Below are positions 30,146-40,841 of a DNA stretch of 64,000 nucleotides, piece by piece. How positions within the stretch are numbered: position 1 is the stretch's first letter; every line of letters starts with the position of its first letter. The position numbers were made by a program, and so were the translations under genes. The notes under the pieces were generated by a model. That model saw nothing but the letters and a program-made list of their open reading frames with translations, was not told the DNA's origin and did not search any database. Source of the stretch: Pseudomonas sp. UBA2684 (GTDB lineage Bacteria > Pseudomonadota > Gammaproteobacteria > Pseudomonadales > Pseudomonadaceae); assembly GCA_002354655.1 (NCBI GenBank), contig DELY01000048.1, forward strand, positions 62,001 to 126,000, given 5' to 3'.

Positions 30146-30379
30146 ATGCTGCAACTGCGCCCTAACTGCGAATGCTGTGACCGCGACCTTCCCGCCGCCA
30201 CCGATGAAGCGCTGATCTGCTCGTTCGAATGCACCTTCTGCCGCGACTGTGGCGAAGGACAACTGCAGCTGCGCTGCCCTAACTGCGCTGGCGAGCTGGT
30301 CAGACGGCCAATTCGCCCCGCTGCCAAGCTGGCCCAATTCCCCGCCGCGACTGAGCGTGTATTCAAGCCCTGCTCCTGA
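30146..30379 (+). CDS. DUF1272 zinc-ribbon-like protein
   Basis: 77 residues, cysteine-rich: CECC at about 8-11, CSFECTFCRDC and CPNC further on, which together form the paired metal-binding knuckles of DUF1272. LQLRPNCECCDRDLP is the family's typical N-terminus. Small cytoplasmic protein, probably zinc-binding, of unknown role. It starts 21 nt after the AraC remnant with AAGGAG upstream and ends before a bidirectional terminator. Confidence 0.85.
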   Translation: MLQLRPNCECCDRDLPAATDEALICSFECTFCRDCGEGQLQLRCPNCAGELVRRPIRPAAKLAQFPAATERVFKPCS

Positions 30380-30479
30380 GGCGCACGGCTTACCGACACG
30401 GGCAACGCTCAAGCAAAGAGGTTATTCAGGCTCTTGTTGAGTGGGCGAATAGCCTGGCGCAGGCGCTGCACAAAAACAA

Positions 30480-30505
30480 AAAGGCGACCTTGAGGTCGCC
30501 TTTTT
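30480..30505. terminator. Bidirectional terminator between DUF1272 and nfuA
   Basis: AAAGGCGACC / GGTCGCCTTT stem with loop TTGA, with A-rich 5' and T-rich 3' flanks. It serves the plus-strand DUF1272 gene and the minus-strand nfuA gene. Confidence 0.85.
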
Positions 30506-30554
30506 CGGTTGCCGTTTGAGCACTGCGCGGTCGCGAACGAAACGGCAACAGACC

Positions 30555-31139
30555 CTAGTAGTAGGCGTTTTCTTTGTTAGTGTGATCGGTCACGTCACGT
30601 ACGCCTTTGAGCTCGGGAATGCGCTCCAGCAGGGTTTTTTCGATACCCTCCTTGAGCGTCAGATCGACCTGACCACAGCCCTGGCAACCGCCGCCGAATT
30701 TCAATACGGCGATGCCATCGTCGACCACATCGATCAAGCTGACTTCACCGCCATGGCTGGCCAAACCGGGATTGATCTCGGTTTGCAGGTAATAGCTGAT
30801 GCGCTCGTTGATCGGACTGTCTTCGTTGACCATCGGCACCTTGGCGTTTGGCGCCTTGATGGTCAGCTGGCCGCCCATGCGGTCAGTGGCGTAATCGACC
30901 ACGGCATCTTCCAGGAAGGGTTCGCTGACCGCGTCGATCCAAGCCGTGAAGCTGGCCAGGGCCAGGGCCGTATCTTCCGCTTTCTGCTCGCCGGGCTTGC
31001 AGTAGGCGATGCAGGTTTCAGCGTACTGGGTGCCCGGTTGGGTAATGAATACGCGAATGCCGATACCCGTGGTGCTCTGCTTGCTCAGCAGATCAGCCAG
31101 ATAGTCGTGGGCCGCGTCGGTAATGGTAATAGTGCTCAT
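30555..31139 (-). CDS. nfuA: Fe-S biogenesis protein NfuA
   Basis: 194 residues. The N-terminal degenerate A-type domain (about 1-100) is followed by a C-terminal Nfu domain with the cluster-binding C152-x2-C155 (GGGCQGCGQ) and the [14 protein letters not shown] helix. NfuA carries [4Fe-4S] clusters to client enzymes under stress and is needed for lipoate/aconitase-type enzymes and anaerobic growth in Pseudomonas. ATG 31139 ([14 protein letters not shown]) matches the family; upstream in-frame codons do not. Neighbour of cti as in PAO1 (PA1847/PA1846). Confidence 0.97.
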   Translation of the reverse strand: MSTITITDAAHDYLADLLSKQSTTGIGIRVFITQPGTQYAETCIAYCKPGEQKAEDTALALASFTAWIDAVSEPFLEDAVVDYATDRMGGQLTIKAPNAKVPMVNEDSPINERISYYLQTEINPGLASHGGEVSLIDVVDDGIAVLKFGGGCQGCGQVDLTLKEGIEKTLLERIPELKGVRDVTDHTNKENAYY

Positions 31140-31367
31140 GGCAACTCCTCGCAAACATGCGCGCAGTGTACGCCACTCGCCTGCAGCGGGCAAAGTCCTA
31201 GCATTTTAGTAGGAATACCCATCGCCCTCGGCTGTTCGCAGCATCAAGCACGAGAGCGGCCTGTTAGAGCCCATCACGCCCACGAGCCCGAGCGCCGGGC
31301 GGAACCGCAAGCGCTCCCCCTGTTGGGCTTCGGCGCCAGCTCCTCAGGCTGCGCGCCCCGCCCCAAC

Positions 31368-33647
31368 CTACAGGTTCTGATAACGATTCATATCCAGTAC
31401 ACCGGCTTCGACCGGTTCGGTTTCGCGGATATACGCCGACAGGTCGTGAAAGTAGCGCCAGAATTCGGGATGGCTGCGGCGAATCCCCCAGCGCTCGACA
31501 ACCCGCTCGAGGCTGCCGGCATCACGCACCTGTTCCAGTGCCGCAACGAACTCGGGCACCTGCTCTGCCTTGAGATTGAAGATGAAGTTCGGGTAACTGC
31601 TGAGTACGCCTGGGGAAACGGTCAACGTATCCAGTTTTGGCTGATAGCGCAGTTCCTCGCCGAGCATGAACGCCACGTTGCTGTGCGCCCGGTTGCGCAG
31701 CAGGCTGTAGACCTCGCGTTGGCCATCAGCCAGCTCGACGCGCAGCACGGTCGTCTCGGGCAACTGCTCGATGACCTTCAAACCGCCAGCCGGCTTGCTC
31801 GCCAGCCGACTGAGCGTCTGTTCGACCCCTTGCAACTGAGGCGAGAGACCATCGCGGTGGCACTGCGCGCCACTGCAGCGATTGATCGGGTCGGGTCGCG
31901 CATTGAGGTCGGCATAGCGCGCCAGCAACGCCTCGACAAAGCTGCGCTTGGGGTCTTGTTGATCGAGATGCAGGGCGCTCGGGCTTTCATCGTCGATGCC
32001 CTGATAATCCATCCACATCTTCAACTTGCCGCTGTTCTGGTACCAGTCGTCGAGGATCGCCTGGCGCGATTCTGCCGGCATCAGGCGCAGGAAGTTCTGC
32101 TCGGCACCGTTGCGGATCAGATCGAAGTACAAGCGGGTCTGCGCCTGGTGCGAGACATTGCCGTATACGTCGAAATTCACCACCAACTGGTAATAGGTAC
32201 GCTCCAGCAACGGGTAATCCATCCACCAAAGCGTCTGCGGAATTTCCCCGAGCAGGCCTTTGCGCACTGAGGCGCTGTCATGCTGACGGAAGATCGACAG
32301 CAGTGCGTTGTCGTTACCCGCCCAAATATGCGACCAACTCGGCGCGGGGGCATCGGCGTAGGTCTCCATGCGCAAGGCCTCGTAGGCATTGCGCTTGTCG
32401 CGGTAGCTGCGCCACAAGCCGAGCAAGTCGCCGATATCGTCAAACTGGCCCGGCATGGCCAATAACGGCGTCGCCTCGGCGCGGTACTCGGCATTGCTCA
32501 TATACAGGTCGTGCTGCGGGTCCTGGAACACCACCCAGAAGTTATCGCGGATCACGTCGGTGGCAATCTGCCCGCGGCACACCGGGCCGCGAATAAAGGT
32601 ACGCACGAAGTACTCGGCGTTATCCAGCATGAACTGGTAGCGCGCCTGCGGCGGGATCGCCGCGAACGTCTCGAACGGATTGGCACGGCGCTGAGCGCCA
32701 TAGCCGGGCACGGTCTCGACCTGCCAGTCACTGGCGAAGAACAGCTCCTTGACCCGTGCCAGTTTCTTCGGCCCGAGCGGATAGGTGATGTGGGTCTTGT
32801 GCATAATCACGCCCTGGATCGGCGCTAGACGGTAATAGAACTCGGTACCGGGGTCATCGTTCGGCCGGCGCGTGGCAATCGGATCGACCGGCTTGCCGGT
32901 GGGAGTACGCGAACGCACCAGTTGGAAGAAATGCCCAGGCTCGCCGCCCTCGAAATACAAATGCGCGAGGAACAGGTGTTCATACAGCCAACGCCCGACC
33001 AGGTCTTCACGGGCGCCCGGCGAATTGAGTAGCGCTTCCCAGGTCGCGATTTGTCTGGTTTCGGCAGCACTGGCTTGCAGCATCTGCTGATCGACCGGCG
33101 CGCCTTCGGCCAGCCATCGCTGCACGGTTTGATAATCCGCCTCACTCAGGCCGGTTACCGCGAAAGGCATGCCCGCCTGCGGATGCTTCTGCGCGAACGC
33201 GTCGAATTCGTCCGGCCGCGCACACTGATTGGCACGGTTGATACTGATATCCAGGTCATCTGGCAGCTTGGCATTGGCTTGCAGCGGCGTGGCACGGCCC
33301 AGCTCGAGCATGCGCGCCATCAATGCAGCCTGGCTGCCCTGCTGCTCCAGCACCGAGAAGAAATCCTTGCGCCGCCAGGCATCGCTGCCGTGAGCATCGA
33401 GAAACAGGCGAGTGGTGTCCTGCGTGGCGGTGCGCGTGCCGTTATACACCGGCAGCTTGTTCGCACCACGCGTGGCGCCTTCGGCGCTGCCCAGGTTGAG
33501 CTGGCACGGCGCGTCGTAACAAGCGTGGCAAGCCACACAGTTCTGCGTGAAGATCGGCTGAACATCGCGGCTGTAGGAAATCGGCTGCGCCGCAAGCAAC
33601 GGGCTGATGAGCAAACAACAAGCGCTGAGCAAGGCGCGATACTGCAT
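31368..33647 (-). CDS. cti: Fatty acid cis/trans isomerase
   Basis: 759 residues. Signal peptide about 1-20 ([15 protein letters not shown]), then a cytochrome-c type haem motif C37-VAC-H41 (CVACH) and a second short cysteine stretch (CYDAPC). The remainder is the long Cti domain. Cti is a periplasmic haem enzyme that converts cis-unsaturated membrane fatty acids directly to trans, rapidly rigidifying the membrane under solvent, heat or metal stress; it is typical of Pseudomonas and Vibrio. It is divergent from metH across 171 nt. Confidence 0.96.
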   Translation of the reverse strand: MQYRALLSACCLLISPLLAAQPISYSRDVQPIFTQNCVACHACYDAPCQLNLGSAEGATRGANKLPVYNGTRTATQDTTRLFLDAHGSDAWRRKDFFSVLEQQGSQAALMARMLELGRATPLQANAKLPDDLDISINRANQCARPDEFDAFAQKHPQAGMPFAVTGLSEADYQTVQRWLAEGAPVDQQMLQASAAETRQIATWEALLNSPGAREDLVGRWLYEHLFLAHLYFEGGEPGHFFQLVRSRTPTGKPVDPIATRRPNDDPGTEFYYRLAPIQGVIMHKTHITYPLGPKKLARVKELFFASDWQVETVPGYGAQRRANPFETFAAIPPQARYQFMLDNAEYFVRTFIRGPVCRGQIATDVIRDNFWVVFQDPQHDLYMSNAEYRAEATPLLAMPGQFDDIGDLLGLWRSYRDKRNAYEALRMETYADAPAPSWSHIWAGNDNALLSIFRQHDSASVRKGLLGEIPQTLWWMDYPLLERTYYQLVVNFDVYGNVSHQAQTRLYFDLIRNGAEQNFLRLMPAESRQAILDDWYQNSGKLKMWMDYQGIDDESPSALHLDQQDPKRSFVEALLARYADLNARPDPINRCSGAQCHRDGLSPQLQGVEQTLSRLASKPAGGLKVIEQLPETTVLRVELADGQREVYSLLRNRAHSNVAFMLGEELRYQPKLDTLTVSPGVLSSYPNFIFNLKAEQVPEFVAALEQVRDAGSLERVVERWGIRRSHPEFWRYFHDLSAYIRETEPVEAGVLDMNRYQNL

Positions 33648-33818
33648 ATCCCTATCCCTAATTTAGCAATGGCGGCGATTCTAGCCGCCATGCGCCATGC
33701 AAGGCCAACGCATCAACATGAGCCTGATTCATGTAAAAGGCCGACCTGCTGCAAAAGCGCACAGGTTTGCTATCATCGCGCACCTTTTTGTTTCAGCTTT
33801 GCTCAGGTAATTCCGTCC

Positions 33819-36800
33819 ATGTCTCTGTCCGATCGTAGCGCCCGCCTCCACGCACTTCAGCAAGCCCTGAAGGAACGCATCCTGATCCTCGACGGCGGCA
33901 TGGGCACCATGATCCAGAGCTACAAGCTGGAAGAAGAGGACTACCGCGGCGCGCGCTTCGCCGATTGGCCGCAGGATGTCAAAGGCAACAACGACCTGTT
34001 GATTCTCAGCCGCCCGGATGTGATCGGCGCCATTGAGAAGGCCTATCTGGATGCCGGTGCCGACATTCTCGAAACCAACACCTTCAACGCCACTCAAGTG
34101 TCCCAGGCCGACTACGGCATGCAGTCCCTGGCCTATGAGCTGAATGTCGAAGGCGCACGCCTGGCCCGTAAAGTGGCCGATGCCAAGACCCTGGAAACCC
34201 CGGATCGCCCGCGTTTCGTTGCCGGCGTATTAGGCCCAACCAGCCGCACCTGCTCGATCTCCCCGGATGTGAACAACCCTGGCTACCGCAACGTCACCTT
34301 CGACGAACTGGTGGAAAACTACGTGGAAGCCACCCGCGGCCTGATCGAAGGTGGCGCGGACATGATCCTGATCGAAACAATCTTCGACACCCTCAACGCC
34401 AAGGCGGCGATCTTCGCCGTGCAACAGGTGTTCGAGGACGATGGCGTTGAACTGCCGATCATGATCTCCGGCACCATCACCGATGCCTCCGGCCGCACCC
34501 TGTCCGGGCAGACCACCGAAGCGTTCTGGAACTCGGTGCGTCACGCCAAGCCGATCTCCGTGGGCCTGAACTGCGCCCTCGGTGCCAAGGACCTGCGTCC
34601 GTACCTCGAAGAGCTGGCGGCCAAGGCGGAAACCAACGTCTCCGCTCACCCCAACGCCGGCCTGCCGAATGCCTTCGGTGAATACGATGAAACCCCGGCG
34701 GAAATGGCCGTGGTGGTCGAAGAGTTCGCCGCCTCGGGCTTTTTGAACATCGTTGGCGGCTGCTGCGGCACCACGCCGGCGCATATCCAGGCGATTGCCG
34801 AAGCGGTGAGCAAATACCCGCCACGCGTGATTCCGGAGATCCCCAAGGCCTGCCGTCTGTCGGGTCTTGAGCCCTTCACCATCGACCGCAACTCGCTGTT
34901 TATCAACGTCGGCGAGCGTACCAATATCACCGGTTCGGCCAAGTTCGCCCGGCTGATCCGCGAGGACAACTACACCGAAGCCCTCGAAGTCGCCCTGCAG
35001 CAGGTGGAAGCCGGCGCGCAGGTGATCGACATCAACATGGACGAGGGCATGCTCGATTCACAGAAGGCCATGGTCACCTTCTTGAATCTGATTGCCGGCG
35101 AGCCGGATATCTCGCGCGTACCGATCATGATCGACTCCTCCAAATGGGAAGTGATCGAAGCTGGCCTCAAGTGCATCCAGGGCAAGGGCATCGTCAACTC
35201 GATTTCGATGAAGGAAGGCGTCGAGCAGTTCAAGCACCACGCCAAGCTGTGCAAGCGCTACGGCGCCGCCGTGGTGGTGATGGCCTTCGACGAAGCCGGC
35301 CAGGCCGACACCGCCGCGCGCAAGCGCGAGATTTGCCAGCGCAGCTACGACATTCTGGTCAACGACGTGGGCTTCCCGCCGGAAGACATCATCTTCGACC
35401 CGAATATCTTCGCCGTGGCCACGGGCATTGAGGAACACAACAACTACGCGGTCGACTTTATCGAGGCCTGCGCCTATATCCGCGACCACCTGCCCCACGC
35501 CCTGAGCTCGGGCGGCGTGTCCAACGTGTCGTTCTCCTTCCGCGGCAACAACCCGGTGCGTGAAGCCATTCACTCGGTGTTCTTGTACTACGCGATCCAG
35601 AACGGCCTGACCATGGGCATCGTCAACGCCGGCCAACTGGAAATCTACGACGAGATTCCCAAGGAACTGCGCGACGCGGTGGAAGATGTGGTGCTTAACC
35701 GCCACGCAGGCAGCACCGAAGCGCTGCTGGCGATCGCCGACAACTACAAGGGCGACGGCAGCGTCAAGGAAGTTGAGACCGAAGAATGGCGCAGCTGGAG
35801 CGTGGTCGACCGCCTCAAGCATGCGCTGGTCAAGGGCATCACCAGCCATATCATCGAAGACACCGAGGAATGCCGTCAGCAGTGCACACGGCCCATCGAA
35901 GTCATCGAAGGCCCACTGATGGCCGGGATGAACGTGGTCGGCGACCTGTTCGGCGCCGGCAAGATGTTCCTGCCGCAAGTGGTGAAATCAGCTCGGGTGA
36001 TGAAGCAGGCGGTCGGGCACCTGATCCCCTTTATCGAGCTGGAAAAAGGCGACAAGCCGGAAGCCAAGGGCAAGATCCTCATGGCTACCGTGAAAGGCGA
36101 CGTGCACGATATCGGCAAGAATATCGTCGGCGTGGTTCTAGGGTGCAATGGCTACGATATCGTCGACCTGGGCGTGATGGTGCCGGCGGAGAAGATTCTG
36201 CAAACCGCGATTGCCGAAAAATGCGACATCATCGGCCTGTCCGGCCTGATCACCCCGTCGCTGGATGAGATGGTGCATGTCGCCCGCGAAATGCAGCGCC
36301 AGGGCTTTAGCCTGCCGCTGATGATCGGCGGCGCGACCACCTCCAAGGCCCACACCGCGGTGAAGATCGAGCCCAAGTACCAGAACGATGCCGTGGTCTA
36401 CGTCACCGACGCCTCGCGCGCGGTCGGCGTGGCCACTCAGCTGCTGTCCAAGGAATTGAAAGCCGATTTTGTCGAGCGTACTCGCCTCGACTACATCGAA
36501 GTACGCGAACGTACCGCCAACCGCAGCGCCCGCACCGAGCGCCTGAGCTACGCCAAATCGGTGGAAAACAAACCCAAGTTCGACTGGGCGACCTATCAGC
36601 CCACCGTGCCGAGATTTACCGGCGTGAAGGTGCTAGAGAATATCGACCTCAAGGTGCTGGCCGAATATATCGACTGGACGCCGTTCTTTATCTCCTGGGA
36701 CCTGGCCGGCAAGTTCCCGCGCATCCTCACCGATGAAGTGGTCGGCGAAGCCGCCACCGCACTGTATGCCGACGCCCAGGAAATGCTGAAGAAGCTGATC

Positions 36801-37535
36801 GACGAGAAGCTGATCAGCGCCCGCGCCGTCTTCGGCTTCTGGCCAGCCAACCAGGTGAACGACGACGATCTGGATGTCTACTCAGGCAACGGCGAGAAAC
36901 TGGCCACCCTGCACCACCTGCGCCAGCAAACCATCAAGCCGGACGGCAAGCCGAACTACTCGCTGGCTGACTTCGTTGCGCCGAAGGACAGCGGTATCAC
37001 CGACTACGTCGGCGGTTTTATCACCACCGCCGGCATCGGCGCAGAAGAAGTAGCCAAGGCCTATCAGGACGCTGGCGACGACTACAACTCGATCATGGTC
37101 AAAGCCCTGGCTGACCGCCTGGCCGAAGCCTGCGCCGAATGGCTGCACCGCGAAGTGCGCACCAACTACTGGGGTTATGACCCGGAAGAAGCATTGAGTA
37201 ATGACGAGCTGATCAAGGAAGCCTACAAAGGCATCCGCCCTGCTCCCGGCTACCCGGCCTGCCCGGACCACACCGAGAAGAAGACTCTGTTCAACCTGCT
37301 CGACCCGATTGCCGAATTCGACAAGGCCGGCCGTAGCGGCGTATTCCTCACCGAGCACTACGCCATGTTCCCCGCCGCCTCCGTCAGCGGCTGGTACTTC
37401 GCCCACCCACAGGCGCAGTACTTCGCCGTCGGCAAGATCGACAAGGATCAGGTGCAAAGCTATACCGCCCGTAAGCAGCAGGATCTGAACGTCAGCGAAC
37501 GCTGGTTGGCGCCGAACCTGGGCTACGACAATTGA
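33819..37535 (+). CDS. metH: Cobalamin-dependent methionine synthase
   Basis: 1238 residues. Four modules in order: homocysteine-binding barrel about 5-335 with zinc ligands C252 (GLNCALG), C315 and C316 (GGCCGTT); folate-binding barrel about 360-625 ([14 protein letters not shown]); B12 module about 655-900 with the cobalt-ligating histidine H763 in the [11 protein letters not shown] motif and GLSGLITPS; and the AdoMet reactivation domain about 905-1238 ([11 protein letters not shown]). It methylates homocysteine using methyl-cobalamin recharged by methyltetrahydrofolate. Start ATG 33819 yields the usual [11 protein letters not shown]-terminus. No B12 riboswitch is visible upstream. Confidence 0.98.
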   Translation: MSLSDRSARLHALQQALKERILILDGGMGTMIQSYKLEEEDYRGARFADWPQDVKGNNDLLILSRPDVIGAIEKAYLDAGADILETNTFNATQVSQADYGMQSLAYELNVEGARLARKVADAKTLETPDRPRFVAGVLGPTSRTCSISPDVNNPGYRNVTFDELVENYVEATRGLIEGGADMILIETIFDTLNAKAAIFAVQQVFEDDGVELPIMISGTITDASGRTLSGQTTEAFWNSVRHAKPISVGLNCALGAKDLRPYLEELAAKAETNVSAHPNAGLPNAFGEYDETPAEMAVVVEEFAASGFLNIVGGCCGTTPAHIQAIAEAVSKYPPRVIPEIPKACRLSGLEPFTIDRNSLFINVGERTNITGSAKFARLIREDNYTEALEVALQQVEAGAQVIDINMDEGMLDSQKAMVTFLNLIAGEPDISRVPIMIDSSKWEVIEAGLKCIQGKGIVNSISMKEGVEQFKHHAKLCKRYGAAVVVMAFDEAGQADTAARKREICQRSYDILVNDVGFPPEDIIFDPNIFAVATGIEEHNNYAVDFIEACAYIRDHLPHALSSGGVSNVSFSFRGNNPVREAIHSVFLYYAIQNGLTMGIVNAGQLEIYDEIPKELRDAVEDVVLNRHAGSTEALLAIADNYKGDGSVKEVETEEWRSWSVVDRLKHALVKGITSHIIEDTEECRQQCTRPIEVIEGPLMAGMNVVGDLFGAGKMFLPQVVKSARVMKQAVGHLIPFIELEKGDKPEAKGKILMATVKGDVHDIGKNIVGVVLGCNGYDIVDLGVMVPAEKILQTAIAEKCDIIGLSGLITPSLDEMVHVAREMQRQGFSLPLMIGGATTSKAHTAVKIEPKYQNDAVVYVTDASRAVGVATQLLSKELKADFVERTRLDYIEVRERTANRSARTERLSYAKSVENKPKFDWATYQPTVPRFTGVKVLENIDLKVLAEYIDWTPFFISWDLAGKFPRILTDEVVGEAATALYADAQEMLKKLIDEKLISARAVFGFWPANQVNDDDLDVYSGNGEKLATLHHLRQQTIKPDGKPNYSLADFVAPKDSGITDYVGGFITTAGIGAEEVAKAYQDAGDDYNSIMVKALADRLAEACAEWLHREVRTNYWGYDPEEALSNDELIKEAYKGIRPAPGYPACPDHTEKKTLFNLLDPIAEFDKAGRSGVFLTEHYAMFPAASVSGWYFAHPQAQYFAVGKIDKDQVQSYTARKQQDLNVSERWLAPNLGYDN

Positions 37536-37591
37536 GGTAAGCCACACAACCGCACTAGCAGGTGTGGCCCTTATTTACAGCGGGATCAGTC

Positions 37592-38968
37592 GTGACGGAA
37601 ATCATCGCAGTCTTCCTTGGCATGGCCATCACGCTCGCGCTGTTAACGGTGCTCTGGGCTGCACGGCTACGCCGCAAACCCAGTCGGCAAACGCCATGGG
37701 TTGCTTGCCCGGCGCTGCTCGACAAGCTCTCCGAGGGGGTCATGCTGGTCGATGCCAACGGCATCATCCGCCAACCCAACAAGGCGGCAGCCCATCTGTT
37801 TGGCCTAAGCCCGGCAGAGCTCGATGGCACTCACCTCGCCACCTGGCTGCCGCAGTTTGCCAATGCGGCGCAACGCACTGACGCGGCAGCGAGCGGCTTG
37901 CGTCAGCACACCAACGCCTTGCGTCGCGACGGCCTGCCATATCCGCTCGAAATCAGCTGCCTGAACATCGCGCAAGAGACCTCGGCCGACACGGCGGTGA
38001 TTGTGCTTATCCATGCGCCCCCTGACGACAGTGGATCAAGCGAAGATGTCGAGCGCTTCAAACGCAGTCAGTACTTCGCTCGCATCGGCACCTGGGATTG
38101 GCGAATCGACACCGACCAGCTTTATTGGTCGGACGCCATTTACGGCATGTTCGGCTACCAGGTCGGAGAAGTAACGCCCTCCTACGAGCGCTTCTGCGCC
38201 AGCGTCCACCCAGAAGACCGCACCCATGTCCGGGCTGGCGAGTTACGGTGCATCGAAACCGGTGAAAATCACGACGAAGAGTACCGGGTGCTCTGGCCCG
38301 ACGGCACCCAGCGCTGGCTTCGCGAAACCGGCAACGTGATCAAGGACGCGCAGGGTAACGCACTGAAAATGATGGGCGTGGTGCGTGATATCACCGAAGA
38401 AAAAGCCTGGGCCAATCAGCTGCATCAGCGCGCCCATTACGATCCGCTGACGGGCTTGGCCAACCGCCTGGTATTCGAAGAGCACTTGGCCAAAGCCCTC
38501 GACCGGGCCCGGCGCAATACGACCCGGGTGATTCTGGTGTTTATCGACCTCAACGGCTTCAAGGCGATCAATGACCGCCACGGGCATGCCGCCGGCGACA
38601 GCGTACTGATCAGCACCTGTGCACGACTCAGCGCTGCGCTACGTGAGTCGGATACCCTGGCGCGTATTGGCGGCGATGAATTCGTCGCCATTCTGGAGGG
38701 CATCGTCGCGGGCAACGACGTCAAGGAAGAGGCCCATAACATCGCGGGCAAAGTCCTCGCCGCTCTCGCACTGCCGATTCAAGTGGGCAGCACACATCAA
38801 CGCATCGGCGCGAGCCTGGGCATTGCAGTGTTCCCGGATCACGCGCCGACGATGGATAAGCTCATTCATATCGCCGACCTGGCGATGTATGAAGCCAAGC
38901 GCAGCGGCAATAACCAGTACCGCTTGGGCCACAGCCTAGCGCTGCATGCCCAGATTCAGGACGAGTAG
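37592..38968 (+). CDS. Membrane-anchored PAS-PAS-GGDEF diguanylate cyclase
   Basis: 458 residues. One N-terminal membrane helix (about 2-22), a first PAS-like region about 40-140 (LLDKLSEGVMLVDANGI), a second PAS/PAC with YFARIGTWDWRIDTDQLYW (about 158-270), then GGDEF about 280-450. The active loop is intact (GGDEF at about 360-364) and an allosteric I-site RESD precedes it by five residues, so product-inhibited c-di-GMP synthesis is expected. GTG 37592 with GGGA about 9 nt upstream was chosen; GTG 37562 is an alternative. There is no EAL domain. It sits 56 nt behind metH, possibly by chance. Confidence 0.9.
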   Translation: MTEIIAVFLGMAITLALLTVLWAARLRRKPSRQTPWVACPALLDKLSEGVMLVDANGIIRQPNKAAAHLFGLSPAELDGTHLATWLPQFANAAQRTDAAASGLRQHTNALRRDGLPYPLEISCLNIAQETSADTAVIVLIHAPPDDSGSSEDVERFKRSQYFARIGTWDWRIDTDQLYWSDAIYGMFGYQVGEVTPSYERFCASVHPEDRTHVRAGELRCIETGENHDEEYRVLWPDGTQRWLRETGNVIKDAQGNALKMMGVVRDITEEKAWANQLHQRAHYDPLTGLANRLVFEEHLAKALDRARRNTTRVILVFIDLNGFKAINDRHGHAAGDSVLISTCARLSAALRESDTLARIGGDEFVAILEGIVAGNDVKEEAHNIAGKVLAALALPIQVGSTHQRIGASLGIAVFPDHAPTMDKLIHIADLAMYEAKRSGNNQYRLGHSLALHAQIQDE

Positions 38969-38993
38969 CCACCAACACACGCCGGCGTGGCAC

Positions 38994-39296
38994 TCAGCTC
39001 AGGCGCGAAGTCGACTTGCGGATGATCTTGATCGAATGTTTCAGCGTCGGTTTGCGCGTCACGCTGATGGCCTTGCGGCTCACCGTGTCGATAGTGATAT
39101 TCCAGAAACCGCTGCTCGGTACGGTGATCTTGGCGGGAAAGCTGTCGAACGCGCCGCCGTGGTAGGTATGCCGGCCGCCATTCTTGAAGCTGCGAAAATT
39201 CGCATCGCTCATCAGGCGGATATTGCAGGTCTGCGAGCACTCGATGACGACAATATCGTCTTCGTTGAGGTGTTCGCGTTGGTGTATGAATTTCAT
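38994..39296 (-). CDS. DUF1883 domain protein
   Basis: 100 residues covering one DUF1883 domain (about 1-90): FIHQREHLNEDDIVVIECSQ, CNIRLMSDANFRSFKNG and a HTYHGGAFDSFPAKITVP segment before GFWNITIDT. The domain is beta-rich; function unknown. In some proteins it precedes a TIR domain, but here it stands alone with a basic tail (RKPTLKHSIKIIRKSTSR). Convergent with the cyclase gene across 25 nt. Confidence 0.8.
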   Translation of the reverse strand: MKFIHQREHLNEDDIVVIECSQTCNIRLMSDANFRSFKNGGRHTYHGGAFDSFPAKITVPSSGFWNITIDTVSRKAISVTRKPTLKHSIKIIRKSTSRLS

Positions 39297-39449
39297 CTAC
39301 CGCTCCGCACAGCTTTGTCAGCTAAATCAAACCGCTAGTATGAGTGTGTAGGCCCGCTTGAGCAAAGCACAAGCCGGCGTCAGCGGCGATCTAGCAGGCA
39401 ATCGCGACGGATACCCACACAGCTTGCCCGGTGCTAGGATGCGCGCGCC

Positions 39450-40490
39450 ATGCACATCCATGATTTTCACCAACGCCTGACCGACCTCGGTGCCAAACCC
39501 ATGCACATCGGGCGGATCAGCCGTGCCTGGCTGCGTGGGTTACCGCTGGACACAGGCACGCGCCATCAGAAAACCGAGAATTTTCTGCCACTCAGCGTGC
39601 GCCAAGCGTTGCCACAGCTGACGCAAGAGCTCAACGCCCTCGCCCGCCTCAGCGCCGAGCACCCGGCGGCCGATGGTTCAGCACGCCTGTTGGTGGAGCT
39701 TGCCGACAAGCAGATGGTGGAAAGCGTGCTGCTGCCGCGCGATGGTTTGTGCGTGTCCAGCCAAGTGGGCTGCGCGGTGGGCTGTGTGTTCTGCATGACT
39801 GGCAAGAGCGGCCTGCTGCGGCAGTTAAGTACGGCTGAAATCGTTGCCCAAGTCGCACTCGCCAGGCGCTTTCGTCCGGTGAAAAAGGTGGTGTTCATGG
39901 GCATGGGCGAACCGGCGCACAACCTCGACAACGTGCTCGAAGCGATCAACCTGCTCGGCACCGAAGGGGGCATTGGCCAGCGCAACCTGGTGTTTTCCAC
40001 CGTGGGCGACCCGCGGGTGTTCGAGCGGTTGCCGCAGCAACACATCAAGCCGGCCCTGGCGCTCTCGCTGCACACCACCAACGCCGAACTGCGCCAGCAA
40101 TTACTGCCGCGCGCGCCGCGCATCGACCCGGAAGAACTGGTGGAATTGGGCGAGCGCTATGCCCGGCAGATCGACTACCCAATCCAGTATCAGTGGACGT
40201 TGCTCAAGGGCATCAACGACAGCCAGGAAGAAATGGACGGCATCCTGCGCCTGCTCAAGGGCAAGTACGCGCTGATGAACCTGATCCCCTACAACAGCCT
40301 GGAAGCCGACGCTTACCAGCGCCCCGATGGTGAGCGCATCGTGCAAATCGTGCGCTATCTGCACAGCCGCGGCGTATTGACCAAGGTGCGCAACTCCGCC
40401 GGGCAGGACATCGACGGCGGCTGCGGTCAGTTACGCGCCCGCGCCGCCGGCGTGCTCAACACCCGGCGCCAGCAGACACCGCCCCGCTGA
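39450..40490 (+). CDS. RlmN/Cfr-family radical SAM RNA methyltransferase paralogue
   Basis: 346 residues. All catalytic elements of dual-specificity RlmN-type enzymes are present: C101 (auxiliary cysteine in LCVSSQVGC), the [4Fe-4S] triad C108-x3-C112-x2-C115, the GEPAHNLDN segment, and the C-terminal methyl-carrying C325 (DGGCGQL). It is shorter than canonical RlmN (about 380), mainly at the N-terminal accessory domain and C-terminus. Many pseudomonads carry such a gene beside cysI in addition to the true rlmN; its RNA target is not established as far as I know. It may methylate C2 or C8 of an adenosine. Confidence 0.85.
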   Translation: MHIHDFHQRLTDLGAKPMHIGRISRAWLRGLPLDTGTRHQKTENFLPLSVRQALPQLTQELNALARLSAEHPAADGSARLLVELADKQMVESVLLPRDGLCVSSQVGCAVGCVFCMTGKSGLLRQLSTAEIVAQVALARRFRPVKKVVFMGMGEPAHNLDNVLEAINLLGTEGGIGQRNLVFSTVGDPRVFERLPQQHIKPALALSLHTTNAELRQQLLPRAPRIDPEELVELGERYARQIDYPIQYQWTLLKGINDSQEEMDGILRLLKGKYALMNLIPYNSLEADAYQRPDGERIVQIVRYLHSRGVLTKVRNSAGQDIDGGCGQLRARAAGVLNTRRQQTPPR

Positions 40491-40841
40491 CGGTACACCC
40501 AGCGCTCCCAGCCCGGCCGCGACACCAGCGACAGCTCGGCGTACGCGGTTGCGCCATGGTCCAGCCAAACACAATAAGCCGTAGATTAGGGTCGTGGGTG
40601 TAGCCTGAGGGGACGCGACGAAGCCCAGCGACTCTGCCACAGGCTGTTGGACTTCGCTACGCTCAACGCCAACCGACCTCAGAGCATCGGGCGGCAGCCA
40701 CGAAAACCGGGCGATTCACACGCGCCAACCCCATGCAACAGGGCAAGTTCTCCACCGCAGGCTGACCTCGTTGATTGTCGCGCTGATATGGCAACGCCGC
40801 ATCAGGCTATAAGCAGCTAGACTTGAACGACGGAGGTGCAT
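40491..40841. other. Intergenic region with degenerate repeat
   Basis: 351 nt without a gene. 40590-40680 holds a decayed inverted-repeat-like unit (TAGCCTGAGGGGACGCGACGAAGCC ... TTGGACTTCGCTACGCTCAA ordering) resembling a repeat family frequent in pseudomonads that pairs 'GTTGGGCTTCG' with 'CCCAACCTAC'. A similar fragment lies at 31303-31375. The last 25 nt contain the SD GGAGG of the DUF2970 gene. Confidence 0.4.

Noticed and set aside
31140-31367. Gene between nfuA and cti
   Set aside because: Reading frames there are short, lack ribosome sites and show no motif; the stretch is repeat-like.
33660-33818. Cobalamin riboswitch upstream of metH
   Set aside because: The gap is short and no B12-box (GCCACTG-type) sequence is visible.
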